Assembly: GCF_020360975.1 (NCBI RefSeq)
Contig: NW_025408674.1
Location: forward strand, 682,001 to 746,000
Length of the DNA: 64,000 bases
Direction of reading: 5' to 3'
Source of the DNA: Hirsutella rhossiliensis
Taxonomy: Eukaryota > Ascomycota > Sordariomycetes > Hypocreales > Ophiocordycipitaceae
The notes under the pieces were generated by a model. It was given only the letters and a program-made list of their open reading frames with translations, was not told the origin of the DNA and searched no databases. Below are positions 48,139-57,728 of the stretch, one piece after another; the stretch's first letter is position 1, and every line of letters begins with the position of its first letter. The position numbers were made by a program, and so were the translations under genes.

Positions 48139-48239
48139 TGTCGCGAAGACCATTGCGCCACGCAGGCAAAAGTGGAACGCGCGCTCCGACAGGTGCGCTG
48201 CAATTGACACATATAACTGACAACCGCGTTTTCCGACAC
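48139..48239 (-). repeat. SINE-like 101-bp repeat, copy 3
   Basis: The same unit as 47838-47938, repeated directly 301 bp away. Confidence 0.5.
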
Positions 48240-48783
48240 GGGAAAGTTGAGTCCCAAGAAACAATTTCTCGCGAAGGAGAGATCAAAAGTGGGCATAAAG
48301 TGAATAAAGGGACTTTTCGTAGGTAGATTCTCAGATGATGTGATAGTCGGTGATGTGCATGTGTTTTTTTTTTCTGTCCAGTTGCCCTGTATCCGTCTAG
48401 CCCTCCCCTTTTATATCCCTCTGTGCCTTCCCTATGTTCATATCCCGTGTTTAGGTATAATATACATTCTATCAGGAAGAGGGCACTCCTTGCCTCTCAC
48501 TGAAGGCCGCGTAAGCCATCTACGTCAGCACATTCAGCTCGATCTCCCGATCAATAGCTTTCCAAGCTATTAGGTCGATAGTTCAATCTCTTGAGGTCCC
48601 GAGCCAGTAAAAGATATACCGGACTCCTTGGAGGATCCCGATCGAATAGGAGATCCTCCGGACCCCTCAGTGGTCTAGGAAGAAGAAACAATAGTCTGCA
48701 GACTTCCCTTCTTACCTGGTTTCAAGCTGTATTACCTAGAGAGACCTGGGGACCTCAACTCGTTCGGACCTTCTTCTCGACAC
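48240..48783. other. left flank of gypsy D, no gene seen
   Basis: 48240-48480 resembles 13390-13575 (GTGGGCAT, TTTATATCCC, TAGGTATAATA). The rest, up to the LTR, is unassigned. It does not resemble the kelch gene on the other side of the gypsy array. Confidence 0.35.
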
Positions 48784-49016
48784 TGTGAAAGGCTGGCCCG
48801 GAGTTTATTCAACAAGCAGGTGCCTAGGTGTTGTCTATCTAGAGCTAAGGAGGAAAAGAAGCTGAACTCGAGGCGTAGCCTCGAGTGCGAGCTTATATTG
48901 CCCTTCTCGGAATGTTCTCGCAGCTTCTGGGTCCGCGGGCGGCCGGTGTTGCCACCGGAGCACGACCCACCGGACCCGGTACAACCGGGTCCACCAGCCG
49001 GGCACAGCCCGTGACA
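48784..49016 (-). repeat. gypsy D LTR 1 (3' LTR of left copy)
   Basis: 233 bp, TGTGAAAGG...CCCGTGACA in plus orientation. A G-rich polypurine tract on the minus strand lies immediately inside (complement of 49017-49036). Confidence 0.92.
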
Positions 49017-49421
49017 TTACCCCCCTTGTCCCCTCCGACCAGGTCGGCGTCTGCGGGGTTCTTGCGTTCCTGCCAGCGTCTCGTACCTCTCCCTAGGGCC
49101 ATCATTGGTCTTGATTGGCCCGTACTTGTCCTCGAATGCCTTCATCGCAATTGTTCCTTGCAACCACTCAACTGGCTCCCAAGTCGGCTCTGCGTAGCCC
49201 GTCCATCGCACTAGTGCTTGCCTGAATTCCCCTCGTCCGCGCTTCTTCCATCTCGCGCAGAGGATCTCGTCGACATCCCACAGATCCGTGCCGGACTCAT
49301 CTTGTACCGGTGGTGGCTGTGCGTCATCTACCTTTGGCCAGGAGCCGGATCTTGATGCGCCCGCCGCAAAGGTCAACATGAAATCGCGGGTAAATTGAGC
49401 CACGAACATCGAGCTCAACAA
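49017..49421 (-). CDS. gypsy D left copy chromodomain
   Basis: WDVDEILCARWKKRGRGEFRQALVRWTGYAEPTWEPVEWLQGTIAMKAFEDKYGP: a well conserved chromodomain with aromatic residues at the usual cage positions. The stop lies close to the polypurine tract. Confidence 0.8.
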   Translation of the reverse strand: MLSSMFVAQFTRDFMLTFAAGASRSGSWPKVDDAQPPPVQDESGTDLWDVDEILCARWKKRGRGEFRQALVRWTGYAEPTWEPVEWLQGTIAMKAFEDKYGPIKTNDGPRERYETLAGTQEPRRRRPGRRGQGG

Positions 49422-49614
49422 CGTGCGAACTAATTACCTTCGTGACTGTGTACTTGTGATGCAGCCAGTCGAGCTTCTTGCACGGTCGTGGCGATCTGTA
49501 GTTTGCCATCGAGAGCCACACCTTGTCACCAACTTCAAATCGCTCCGCAGGCTGTCGCTTTGCGTTGGCAGCCTCTTCTTGTTGTTGCTGTGAGGAGGCC
49601 ATCACTGCTTGCAT
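49324..49614 (-). CDS. gypsy D left copy integrase C-terminal barrel
   Basis: FEVGDKVWLSMANYRSPRPCKKLDWLHHKYTVTKVISSHVVELD, the GPY/F-type C-terminal domain region that precedes the chromodomain. Confidence 0.72.
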   Translation of the reverse strand: MQAVMASSQQQQEEAANAKRQPAERFEVGDKVWLSMANYRSPRPCKKLDWLHHKYTVTKVISSHVVELDVRGSIYPRFHVDLCGGRIKIRLLAKGR

Positions 49615-49729
49615 GTACTCATTGACCTCCTGCAGGCGACTGAGTAGGCTATCAGCTCTGCTTTCCTCTCTATGCCTCGGTGGCTCTTCCGATTCCTCGA
49701 CGCTGATGGGATCGACGTGGTAACCATGC

Positions 49730-50044
49730 TCAGCGAAAAAGGGCTGATCTTGGTCGCTGCGGATTCACGATTGTTGAGTGCCAGCTGCGCGGCAGGAGCA
49801 GTTCTCCCCAGTCGTCCTGCACGTACGACACGTAGGCTCTCAGGTAGGCCTCGATCTCCTGGTTCATTCTCTCTGGCCCTCCGTCCGTCTGAGGATGATA
49901 GGCCGTGCTCAATTTCTGCGTGACACCTGCAAGACGGCAGAACCTCTTCCAGAACCTACTTAGCCAGTTGCTCCCGCGGTCGCTGACGATGGACCGTGGC
50001 ATTCCGTGAAATCGGTAATGACACTGGAGAAACGGTTTGCACAC
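49730..50044 (-). CDS. gypsy D left copy integrase core
   Basis: FHGMPRSIVSDRGSNWLSRFWKRFCRLAGVTQKLSTAYHPQTDGGPERMNQEIEAYLR: second Asp (VSDRG) and catalytic Glu (GPERMNQ). The frame breaks near 49800. Confidence 0.75.
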   Translation of the reverse strand: MCKPFLQCHYRFHGMPRSIVSDRGSNWLSRFWKRFCRLAGVTQKLSTAYHPQTDGGPERMNQEIEAYLRAYVSYVQDDWGELLLPRSWHSTIVNPQRPRSALFR

Positions 50045-50382
50045 TGCTCAGCTTCCATGTTGTCCATCACCTCGAGGGTCACAGCCTTTGTCAGTCTGTC
50101 CACAATCACCCACAGGTACCTTGCCTTGCTCGGTCCAGTAGGCGGCAGATCTGTGATGAAGTCCATGGACAAATGGCTTCGGGGTCGATCTGGAATCGGC
50201 AGAGGCTTGAGAAATCCCTTTCGACTGGCGCCAGATGTGCTCTGCCGCAGGTGTCGCAATTGGCTACGTACCGGCGAACCAGCTGGGACTGCCCAGGCCA
50301 GTAGAATCGCCGAGCCACAATAGCCAGCGTACCTTCCTGCCGGGATGACCGGTCGCAACAGAGTCATGCGACTGCTGCACAA
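49960..50382 (-). CDS. gypsy D left copy integrase zinc domain and core start
   Basis: Two frames are needed: 50106-50318 has RRFYWPGQSQLVRRYVANCDTCGRAH (zinc cysteines), and 49960-50382 has PDRPRSHLSMDFITDLPPTGPSKARYLWVIVDRLTKAV (first catalytic Asp in SMDFI). Confidence 0.7.
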   Translation of the reverse strand: MCSSRMTLLRPVIPAGRYAGYCGSAILLAWAVPAGSPVRSQLRHLRQSTSGASRKGFLKPLPIPDRPRSHLSMDFITDLPPTGPSKARYLWVIVDRLTKAVTLEVMDNMEAEQCANRFSSVITDFTECHGPSSATAGATG

Positions 50383-50914
50383 TGCGGGTTCTCAACTGGT
50401 CTTTCTCAGCTTCCTCCTGGTTACCCTCCTCTCCGGATCCACCCGGCACCCAAATACGGTCTCTGAATGTCAGCCTTTTGCCTGCGTCGATCGCACATTC
50501 TGAAATCTGGATCTTCAGGCCCAGCGAGGGCGGGAAGGCACGCTCGCGATCGCGGACTGCCTTATAGGCTGCCCGGAATATCGAGTCCTTCGCCACCGTT
50601 TCGTCCCAGAGTTGCTGCAGGTCCGCTACCTCGAAGACCTTCATCTTCGGCAGGGTGGATGCCTCTGAACAGTCAGAACTCATCGCGTTGATACATGCTC
50701 TTGTCGATGATGGAATGGCACTATCCGGTATCAACTGTATCATTCTTCCTTGTTCCCGCTCGTCGTCAATGCCCTGTGGCTTGTCTTGTTCACGGCGGGA
50801 CAACGCATCAGGCACGACAGCCTCGCTTCCCGGTCGATACTCGAGCTTGAAGTCGAACTGGGACAATTCGGCTGCCCAACGGCTCTGCCGTTCCGTGAGC
50901 TTCTGGCGTGTCAT
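50264..50914 (-). CDS. gypsy D left copy RNase H end and integrase linker
   Basis: [42 protein letters not shown] closes RNase H. About 150 residues follow, then RTRIVQQSHDSVATGHPGRK, the start of the integrase zinc domain. Confidence 0.7.
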   Translation of the reverse strand: MTRQKLTERQSRWAAELSQFDFKLEYRPGSEAVVPDALSRREQDKPQGIDDEREQGRMIQLIPDSAIPSSTRACINAMSSDCSEASTLPKMKVFEVADLQQLWDETVAKDSIFRAAYKAVRDRERAFPPSLGLKIQISECAIDAGKRLTFRDRIWVPGGSGEEGNQEEAEKDQLRTRIVQQSHDSVATGHPGRKVRWLLWLGDSTGLGSPSWFAGT

Positions 50915-51807
50915 GAAATACTCAGGTTGCGGTGATCGGTAAGGATTGTAAATGGGCCGCAGCTCCTAAGTTCGGCGTTCCAGTTGTCGAGACATCTCAT
51001 GATGGCAAGCATCTCCTTGTCGTGAATGGGATAGTTGTACTCCGCTGGCGAAAGTCGCTTCGAGAAGAAGGCGCATGCGTGTCGACGTCCATCTGGGCCT
51101 TCCTGCGACAGGACGCCTCCCAATGCGTAGCCTGAGCAATCCGTCTCCAAAAAGGTCGGGAGGCTCGGGTCCCACTGCTTGAGCACCGGTGACTCGCAAA
51201 ATCGTCGCTTCAGCTCCTGAAACGCCTCGTTCTCCGCTCGTCCCCAATGAAAGGCAGTTCCTTTCTTAAGCAGGGCATCCAGAGACTGCGTGATCTTGGC
51301 ATAGTCGGGGATGAAGATCCGGTAATAGTTGGCGAAGCCCAAGCCTGCGTTGACGATGAACCCAAGGTATTTGACCTCTTGTACCGAAAACTCGCACTTC
51401 GCTGGGTCTAGGTGCAGCCCAGCGTCGGCGAGTGCTTGGAGAACTCGTCGCACCTTAGCCTCATGATCCGCCTTCGAACCGCTCGAGTAGATCAGTACAT
51501 CATCCAGGTACGCTGTGACAAAGTCGTCCAGCCATTCGCGCAATACACTGTTCATGTATCGTTGGAATGATGCCGGGGCGCCGCTCAGGCCGAAAGGGCA
51601 CACGAGCCACTCGTAGAGCCCAAACCTCGTGCGAAATGCAGTCTTTCCCTCATGTCCCGGAGCCATGCGGATCTTATGGAAAGCGGCCACCACGTCCAAC
51701 TTGGTGAACCACTTAGCCTTGGCCAGATTCTGCAGGGTCTCCGCGATGAGGGCAGTGGGTATCGGTCGCGCTTGGTGATTGCATTCAGCGCTCGGTAGTC
51801 GCAACAA
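50911..51807 (-). CDS. gypsy D left copy reverse transcriptase and RNase H
   Basis: [15 protein letters not shown] (first Asp), [26 protein letters not shown] (YLDD) and [11 protein letters not shown], then [17 protein letters not shown]. RNase [43 protein letters not shown]. Compared with the right copy about 80 bp are missing between NAG and LGFANYY, yet the frame stays open. So this RT lacks roughly 27 residues of its connection. Confidence 0.78.
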   Translation of the reverse strand: MLRLPSAECNHQARPIPTALIAETLQNLAKAKWFTKLDVVAAFHKIRMAPGHEGKTAFRTRFGLYEWLVCPFGLSGAPASFQRYMNSVLREWLDDFVTAYLDDVLIYSSGSKADHEAKVRRVLQALADAGLHLDPAKCEFSVQEVKYLGFIVNAGLGFANYYRIFIPDYAKITQSLDALLKKGTAFHWGRAENEAFQELKRRFCESPVLKQWDPSLPTFLETDCSGYALGGVLSQEGPDGRRHACAFFSKRLSPAEYNYPIHDKEMLAIMRCLDNWNAELRSCGPFTILTDHRNLSIS

Positions 51808-52085
51808 AATCGCAGCCCTCCATTCGGCTTCCGCACGAACAGCACCGGCGCGGCAGCCGCTGAGCTACTCGCTCGGATGAATCCTCTGTCCAGCAGGTCT
51901 TTCAGGGTCTTTCGCAAGACCAACAGCTCTTCTCGTGACATGTTGTAGAGTGGGCCCCACGGAAGGGGTGGCTCGTTGCCGTTCTTGTCAGGCTGCAGGT
52001 TGACTTCATGATCCACACCCGGTCGATGTGGCGGCAGCTTCATTGCCTCTTCTGGTGAGAATAGGTCGCGGAATTCTTTCAGCAC
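51585..52085 (-). CDS. gypsy D left copy reverse transcriptase N-terminal part
   Basis: [67 protein letters not shown]: the fingers region of a Ty3 RT. The frame is lost near 51760. Confidence 0.75.
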   Translation of the reverse strand: MLKEFRDLFSPEEAMKLPPHRPGVDHEVNLQPDKNGNEPPLPWGPLYNMSREELLVLRKTLKDLLDRGFIRASSSAAAAPVLFVRKPNGGLRFCCDYRALNAITKRDRYPLPSSRRPCRIWPRLSGSPSWTWWPLSIRSAWLRDMRERLHFARGLGSTSGSCALSA

Positions 52086-52364
52086 TTCTGCCGGGACCTT
52101 CTCGCTCGGATCGACTGGCGGCTTCGGCTGAAGCGCCCTCTATATCCGACAAACTGATTGCATGAATCGAGATCGCGTTGCACTTCTTGCGTCTCTTTGC
52201 GCGTCGACACTCCGCCGTGAATACGGCTGCCGACACGAGTCTTGCGCTTCGAATCGCGCGTATCTTGGCGGGCTCTTCCTGCCCAATGAGGCGTATCGTC
52301 ACACCTGCCCTCCCATGGTACATTCGCTGCTTGGCAGCATCGTACACGACGTGATTTCTCTCCA

Positions 52365-52796
52365 TCAAGGCCGGCCGAGGAACATGTCCTGGCCCAGGCT
52401 TGGGATCACGTATGCAAAGACACGTTCGTCAAATCCAGCTGTCTCGACCACAACAGCCACGACCCCTGGGGATATGACACTCTTCGCTGACTCTGAGAAT
52501 CCCCCAATTTCTCGTGGTTTCGAGTCGACGAAGGGTATCCGCAGCTTCCGAACAAGGGCTTCGTCGATCACGGCATAGCAGTCACATCCACAGTCGACAA
52601 GGGCGCGTATTCGATAGCCTCGGTTTACCCGCGCGTTGACTAATACAGTCCGACTATTCATTCGTGGCTTGAACGCTTCCCAGTCCCGGATGTCTGCCTT
52701 TGCAGGCCCCGGCGCCCGCTTTCGCCCCGGGGCTAGTCTTTTCCGCCGACTCGTCCTCACTGGATGCTGCGGTTGATTCCGAATCATCTGCGGCAT
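52365..52796 (-). CDS. gypsy D left copy protease with DCG active site
   Basis: [29 protein letters not shown] occupies the position of the flap-side LVDSG/LVDTG of retropepsins, but reads D-C-G. The second conserved element is [20 protein letters not shown]. The right copy also has DCG, so it is not a single-copy error. Confidence 0.72.
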   Translation of the reverse strand: MPQMIRNQPQHPVRTSRRKRLAPGRKRAPGPAKADIRDWEAFKPRMNSRTVLVNARVNRGYRIRALVDCGCDCYAVIDEALVRKLRIPFVDSKPREIGGFSESAKSVISPGVVAVVVETAGFDERVFAYVIPSLGQDMFLGRP

Positions 52797-52805
52797 CGGG
52801 CTTCT

Positions 52806-53165
52806 TCATGCGCGCAGCTTTAGGTCGCTGTTGCTTCCTTCGCCAGGAAAGACCACCTGGGCTGGGCAGTCCACGATAAGATGATCCGTCCGACCACAGC
52901 GATAGCAGCGGCGCTCATCCTTCGGCTTCTTATCGACATGTCGACGACCCTTCGACTCGTGGCCAATACGGTTGATGTCCGTCATCTTAACATCTCCGTC
53001 GGGGTCCTCCGGTTCCTCCTTGGGTCGTTGCCTTGGTAGCTGTTGAGGCGTCCGCTCAGTCGACGTCGGCTGCCTACCGGGTTTCAGTCTCTCCAATCTG
53101 CCCGCAATTTCCTGAACTCTCGCAAGCCATCCCTGGTAGTCGTCGGGTAGGACGGCTGTGACCAA
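52806..53165 (-). CDS. gypsy D left copy Gag C-terminus with CCHC knuckle
   Basis: Contains VQEIAGRLERLKPGRQP, then CYRCGRTDHLIVDC (C-x2-C-x4-H-x4-C). Note the contrast with the C-C-C-H knuckles of the copia families. Confidence 0.72.
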   Translation of the reverse strand: MVTAVLPDDYQGWLARVQEIAGRLERLKPGRQPTSTERTPQQLPRQRPKEEPEDPDGDVKMTDINRIGHESKGRRHVDKKPKDERRCYRCGRTDHLIVDCPAQVVFPGEGSNSDLKLRA

Positions 53166-53312
53166 ACTCTCTTGGAGGCGTGCATTTATTGCGTTCTCTA
53201 GAAATACGATCTTTGCACTGTCCGGCCAGTCTGCTCCCCCGGCTTCAGCTAATGCCTGTTCGAATCGGGAAGGAAGGACGCGAGAGTTGGTCTTCGCGCT
53301 GCCGCATAGTTC

Positions 53313-53832
53313 TCAGCGTGGCAGCAGCGCAGGATTGGATGTTGCTGTCCTGGTAGGTTCGGTCGAGGTATCGCATGAACTCTTGGGGTCGTAGCTACCC
53401 CAGGGCCTCCGCGGCGTAAAGGTAGCGACCACTTGCTGTGGTCGCTCGTCCAAACATGAGTTGATGAGGTACCAAAGTTCGCGATTTCCACTGTAGTAGT
53501 GTGCATCAAGGTCCAGCTTGTCTCGCATCTGCCTGGCCCAGGAGGAGTAGCTCTTCCGTGAGCCGTCATACTTGGGTGGGTTGGGCAACGGTTTCCGCAT
53601 TCCAGTACCGCAGGTTTTGGGAGGGCGTGCCCAAGCCAGGCGTGCTCTCGCCCAATCCTCGTGCCACTGGCGGCGATTGCAAGTCGGCGCTCTGCGGCTG
53701 CGCTCGCCCGAGTTGCTCCATCAGCAAGGAAAGTTGGTCCTGTAGAGGGCTGAGAGTCGCATTGACCGCTTCTTGAATGCGTTGGTCAATCCATTGCTGC
53801 TGGAGACTTGGGCTCTCACTCTGCTGGTCCAT
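53313..53832 (-). CDS. gypsy D left copy Gag (two frames)
   Basis: 53566-53832 starts MDQQSESPSLQQQWIDQRIQ with a coiled-coil N-terminus. 53313-53600 has PPKYDGSRKSYSSWARQMRDKLDLDAHYY and ELWYLINSCLDERPQQVVATF, a gypsy capsid. They are displaced by one indel near 53590. Confidence 0.7.
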
Positions 53833-53869
53833 CCTGACGAGCAGTCTGCAGCTTGCGGTATTTAGAAGG

Positions 53870-53880
53870 AGCTCTAGATA
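53870..53880 (-). other. primer-binding site of gypsy D, predicted self-priming
   Basis: Directly after the 5' LTR on the minus strand is TATCTAGAGCT. It is the 11-nt complement of AGCTCTAGATA inside the LTR at 53943-53933. The length of 11 nt equals that of the Tf1 self-primer. The right copy repeats the arrangement next to LTR 3. Confidence 0.68.
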
Positions 53881-54112
53881 TGTGAAAGGCTGGCCCGGAG
53901 TTTATTCAACAAGCAGGTGCCTAGGTGTTGTCTATCTAGAGCTAAGGAGGAAGAAGCTGAACTCGAGGCGTAGCCTCGAGTGCGAGCTTATATTACCCTT
54001 CTCGGAATGTTCTCGCAGCTTCTGGGTCCGCGGGCCGGCCGGTGTTGCCACCGGAGCACGACCCACCGGACCCGGTACAACCGGGTCCACCAGCCAGGCA
54101 CAGCCCGTGACA
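53881..54112 (-). repeat. gypsy D LTR 2 (shared)
   Basis: 232 bp. It serves as 5' LTR of the left copy and 3' LTR of the right copy. It contains a perfect 8-bp stem-loop CTCGAGGC-GTA-GCCTCGAG between the TATA box and the predicted RNA start. Confidence 0.92.
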
Positions 54113-54513
54113 TTACCCCTTGTCCCTCCGACCAGGTCGGCGTCTGCGGGTTCTTGCGTTCCTGCCAGCGTCTCGTACCTCTCCCTAGGGCCATCATTGG
54201 TCTTGATTGGCCCGTACTTGTCCTCGAATGCCTTCATCGCAATTGTTCCTTGCAACCACTCAACTGGCTCCCAAGTCGGCTCTGCGTAGCCCGTCCATCG
54301 CACTAGTGCTTGCCTGAATTCCCCTCGTCCCCGCTTCTTCCATCTCGCGCAGAGAATCTCGTCGACATCCCACAGATTCGTGCCGGACTCATCTTGTACC
54401 GGTGGTGGCTGTGCGTCATCTACCTTTGGCCAGGAGCCGGATCTTGATGCGCCCGCCGCAAAGGTCAACATGAAATCGCGGGTAAATTGAGCCACGAACA
54501 TCGAGCTCAACAA
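53932..54513 (-). CDS. gypsy D right copy chromodomain
   Basis: Chromodomain as in 49017-49421. In this copy the frame does not stop at the polypurine tract but reads on into the LTR because of small indels there, so its last 80 codons are not genuine. Confidence 0.72.
   Translation of the reverse strand: MLSSMFVAQFTRDFMLTFAAGASRSGSWPKVDDAQPPPVQDESGTNLWDVDEILCARWKKRGRGEFRQALVRWTGYAEPTWEPVEWLQGTIAMKAFEDKYGPIKTNDGPRERYETLAGTQEPADADLVGGTRGNVTGCAWLVDPVVPGPVGRAPVATPAGPRTQKLREHSEKGNISSHSRLRLEFSFFLLSSR
53987..53994 (-). promoter_or_regulatory. TATA box in gypsy D LTR 2
   Basis: AATATAAG on the minus strand, 44 bp upstream of the predicted RNA start AGCTCTAGATA (53943-53933). Confidence 0.6.
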
Positions 54514-54706
54514 CGTGCGAACTAATTACCTTCGTGACTGTGTACTTGTGATGCAGCCAGTCGAGCTTCTTGCACGGTCGTGGCGATCTGTAGTTTGCCA
54601 TCGAGAGCCACACCTTGTCACCAACTTCAAATCGCTCCGCAGGCTGTCGCTTTGCGTTGGCAGCCTCTTCTTGTTGTTGCTGTGAGGAGGCCATCACTGC
54701 TTGCAT
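54416..54706 (-). CDS. gypsy D right copy integrase C-terminal barrel
   Basis: The same 96 codons as 49324-49614. Confidence 0.7.
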   Translation of the reverse strand: MQAVMASSQQQQEEAANAKRQPAERFEVGDKVWLSMANYRSPRPCKKLDWLHHKYTVTKVISSHVVELDVRGSIYPRFHVDLCGGRIKIRLLAKGR

Positions 54707-54857
54707 GTACTCATTGACCTCCTGCAGGCGACTGAGTAGGCTATCAGCTCTGCTTTCCTCTCTATGCCTCGGTGGCTCTTCCGATTCCTCGACGCTGATG
54801 GGATCGACGTGGTAACCATGCTCAGCGAAAAAGGGGCTGATCTTGGTCGCTGCGGAT

Positions 54858-55474
54858 TCACGATTGTTGAGTGCCAGCTGCGCGGCAGAGCAGTTCTCCC
54901 CAGTCGTCCTGCACGTACGACACGTAGGCTCTCAGGTAGGCCTCGATCTCCTGGTTCATTCTCTCTGGCCCTCCGTCCGTCTGAGGATGATAGGCCGTGC
55001 TCAATTTCTGCGTGACACCTGCAAGACGGCAGAACCTCTTCCAGAACCTACTTAGCCAGTTGCTCCCGGTCGCTGACGATGGACCGTGGCATTCCGTGAA
55101 ATCGGTAATGACACTGGAGAAACGGTTTGCACACTGCTCAGCTTCCATGTTGTCCATCACCTCGAGGGTCACAGCCTTTGTCAGTCTGTCCACAATCACC
55201 CACAGGTACCTTGCCTTGCTCGGTCCAGTAGGCGGCAGATCTGTGATGAAGTCCATGGACAAATGGCTTCGGGGTCGATCTGGAATCGGCAGAGGCTTGA
55301 AATCCCCTTTTCGACTGGCGCCAGATGTGTGCTCTGCCGCAGGTGTCGCAATTGGCTACGTACCGGCGAACCAGCTGGGACTGCCCAGGCCAGTAGAATC
55401 GCCGAGCCACAATAGCCAGCGTACCTTCCTGCCGGGATGACCGGTCGCAACAGAGTCATGCGACTGCTGCACAA
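54858..55474 (-). CDS. gypsy D right copy integrase (several frames)
   Basis: 55138-55410 and 55196-55474 hold the zinc domain. 54858-55262 runs from MDFITDLPPTGPSKARYLW to LSTAYHPQTDGGPERMNQ, so first Asp and Glu are in one frame here. Three bases are absent near 55067 (CCCGGTCGC versus CCCGCGGTCGC) and the second-Asp region is altered. Confidence 0.7.
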
Positions 55475-56006
55475 TGCGGGTTCTCAACTGGTCTTTCTCA
55501 GCTTCCTCCTGGTTACCCTCCTCTCCGGATCCACCCGGCACCCAAATACGGTCTCTGAATGTCAGCCTTTTGCCTGCGTCGATCGCACATTCTGAAATCT
55601 GGATCTTCAGGCCCAGCGAGGGCGGGAAGGCACGCTCGCGATCGCGGACTGCCTTATAGGCTGCCCGGAATATCGAGTCCTTCGCCACCGTTTCGTCCCA
55701 GAGTTGCTGCAGGTCCGCTACCTCGAAGACCTTCATCTTCGGCAGGGTGGATGCCTCTGAACAGTCAGAACTCATCGCGTTGATACATGCTCTTGTCGAT
55801 GATGGAATGGCACTATCCGGTATCAACTGTATCATTCTTCCTTGTTCCCGCTCGTCGTCAATGCCCTGTGGCTTGTCTTGTTCACGGCGGGACAACGCAT
55901 CAGGCACGACAGCCTCGCTTCCCGGTCGATACTCGAGCTTGAAGTCGAACTGGGACAATTCGGCTGCCCAACGGCTCTGCCGTTCCGTGAGCTTCTGGCG
56001 TGTCAT
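55356..56006 (-). CDS. gypsy D right copy RNase H end and integrase linker
   Basis: 216 codons, identical in length and sequence to 50264-50914. Confidence 0.7.
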   Translation of the reverse strand: MTRQKLTERQSRWAAELSQFDFKLEYRPGSEAVVPDALSRREQDKPQGIDDEREQGRMIQLIPDSAIPSSTRACINAMSSDCSEASTLPKMKVFEVADLQQLWDETVAKDSIFRAAYKAVRDRERAFPPSLGLKIQISECAIDAGKRLTFRDRIWVPGGSGEEGNQEEAEKDQLRTRIVQQSHDSVATGHPGRKVRWLLWLGDSTGLGSPSWFAGT

Positions 56007-56539
56007 GAAATACTCAGGTTGCGGTGATCGGTAAGGATTGTAAATGGGCCGCAGCTCCTAAGTTCGGCGTTCCAGTTGTCGAGACATCTCATGATGGCAA
56101 GCATCTCCTTGTCGTGAATGGGATAGTTGTACTCCGCTGGCGAAAGTCGCTTCGAGAAGAAGGCGCATGCGTGTCGACGTCCATCTGGGCCTTCCTGCGA
56201 CAGGACGCCTCCCAATGCGTAGCCTGAGCAATCCGTCTCCAAAAAGGTCGGGAGGCTCGGGTCCCACTGCTTGAGCACCGGTGACTCGCAAAATCGTCGC
56301 TTCAGCTCCTGAAACGCCTCGTTCTCCGCTCGTCCCCAATGAAAGGCAGTTCCTTTCTTAAGCAGGGCATCCAGAGACTGCGTGATCTTGGCATAGTCGG
56401 GGATGAAGATCCGGTAATAGTTGGCGAAGCCCAGAAAGCTTCTGACACCCTTCACCGTGGTCGGGCCTCCCATTCGCGGATGGCGCGCTGCTTTTCGGGG
56501 TCGCAGGCGATTCCTTTCCTGCGTTGACGATGAACCCAA
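56003..56539 (-). CDS. gypsy D right copy RT connection and RNase H
   Basis: [36 protein letters not shown], then [16 protein letters not shown] and [11 protein letters not shown]. Confidence 0.74.
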   Translation of the reverse strand: MGSSSTQERNRLRPRKAARHPRMGGPTTVKGVRSFLGFANYYRIFIPDYAKITQSLDALLKKGTAFHWGRAENEAFQELKRRFCESPVLKQWDPSLPTFLETDCSGYALGGVLSQEGPDGRRHACAFFSKRLSPAEYNYPIHDKEMLAIMRCLDNWNAELRSCGPFTILTDHRNLSIS

Positions 56540-57259
56540 GGTATTTGACCTCTTGTACCGAAAACTCGCACTTCGCTGGGTCTAGGTGCAGCCCAGCGTC
56601 GGCGAGTGCTTGGAGAACTCGTCGCACCTTAGCCTCATGATCCGCCTTCGAACCGCTCGAGTAGATCAGTACATCATCCAGGTACGCTGTGACAAAGTCG
56701 TCCAGCCATTCGCGCAATACACTGTTCATGTATCGTTGGAATGATGCCGGGGCGCCGCTCAGGCCGAAAGGGCACACGAGCCACTCGTAGAGCCCAAACC
56801 TCGTGCGAAATGCAGTCTTTCCCTCATGTCCCGGAGCCATGCGGATCTTATGGAAAGCGGCCACCACGTCCAACTTGGTGAACCACTTAGCCTTGGCCAG
56901 ATTCTGCAGGGTCTCCGCGATGAGGGCAGTGGGTATCGGTCGCGCTTGGTGATTGCATTCAGCGCTCGGTAGTCGCAACAAAATCGCAGCCCTCCATTCG
57001 GCTTCCGCACGAACAGCACCGGCGCGGCAGCCGCTGAGCTACTCGCTCGGATGAATCCTCTGTCCAGCAGGTCTTTCAGGGTCTTTCGCAAGACCAACAG
57101 CTCTTCTCGTGACATGTTGTAGAGTGGGCCCCACGGAAGGGGTGGCTCGTTGCCGTTCTTGTCAGGCTGCAGGTTGACTTCATGATCCACACCCGGTCGA
57201 TGTGGCGGCAGCTTCATTGCCTCTCCTGGTGAGAATAGGTCGCGGAATTCTTTCAGCAC
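56358..57259 (-). CDS. gypsy D right copy reverse transcriptase (two frames)
   Basis: 56759-57259 and 56358-56981 correspond to the left copy RT. This copy retains the extra segment at 56433-56518 that the left copy lacks. One base is missing in GGGAATCGC near 56510, which shifts the frame into 56003-56539. Confidence 0.72.
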
Positions 57260-57728
57260 TTCTGCCGGGACCTTCTCGCTCGGATCGACTGGCGGCTTCG
57301 GCTGAAGCGCCCTCTATATCCGACAAACTGATTGCATGAATCGAGATCGCGTTGCACTTCTTGCGTCTCTTTGCGCGTCGACATTCCGCCGTGAATACGG
57401 CTGCCGACACGAGTCTTGCGCTTCGAATCGCGCGTATCTTGGCGGGCTCTTCCTGCCCAATGAGGCGTATCGTCACACCTGCCCTCCCATGGTACATTCG
57501 CTGCTTGGCAGCATCGTACACGACGTGATTTCTCTCCATCCAAGGCCGGCCGAGGAACATGTCCTGGCCCAGGCTTGGGATCACGTATGCAAAGACACGT
57601 TCGTCAAATCCAGCTGTCTCGACCACAACAGCCACGACCCTGGGGATATGACACTCTTCGCTGACTCTGAGAATCCCCAATTTCTCGTGGTTTCGAGTCG
57701 ACGAAGGGTATCCGCAGCTTCCGAACAA
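57180..57728 (-). CDS. gypsy D right copy protease end
   Basis: [50 protein letters not shown]: the rest of the protease and the PR-RT linker. Confidence 0.65.
   Translation of the reverse strand: MFGSCGYPSSTRNHEKLGILRVSEECHIPRVVAVVVETAGFDERVFAYVIPSLGQDMFLGRPWMERNHVVYDAAKQRMYHGRAGVTIRLIGQEEPAKIRAIRSARLVSAAVFTAECRRAKRRKKCNAISIHAISLSDIEGASAEAASRSEREGPGRSAERIPRPILTRRGNEAAATSTGCGS

Noticed and set aside
47496..48264. Open frames of 144-170 codons on the minus strand
   Set aside because: They run across the SINE-like direct repeats; both contain the same repeated peptide from the 101-bp unit and no domain.
48545..48610. tRNA-Gly-like fragment (stem-loop ATAGC-TTTCCAA-GCTAT followed by GTTCAATC)
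   Set aside because: The T stem does not pair, no acceptor stem is found and the D arm is poor; I do not call a tRNA.
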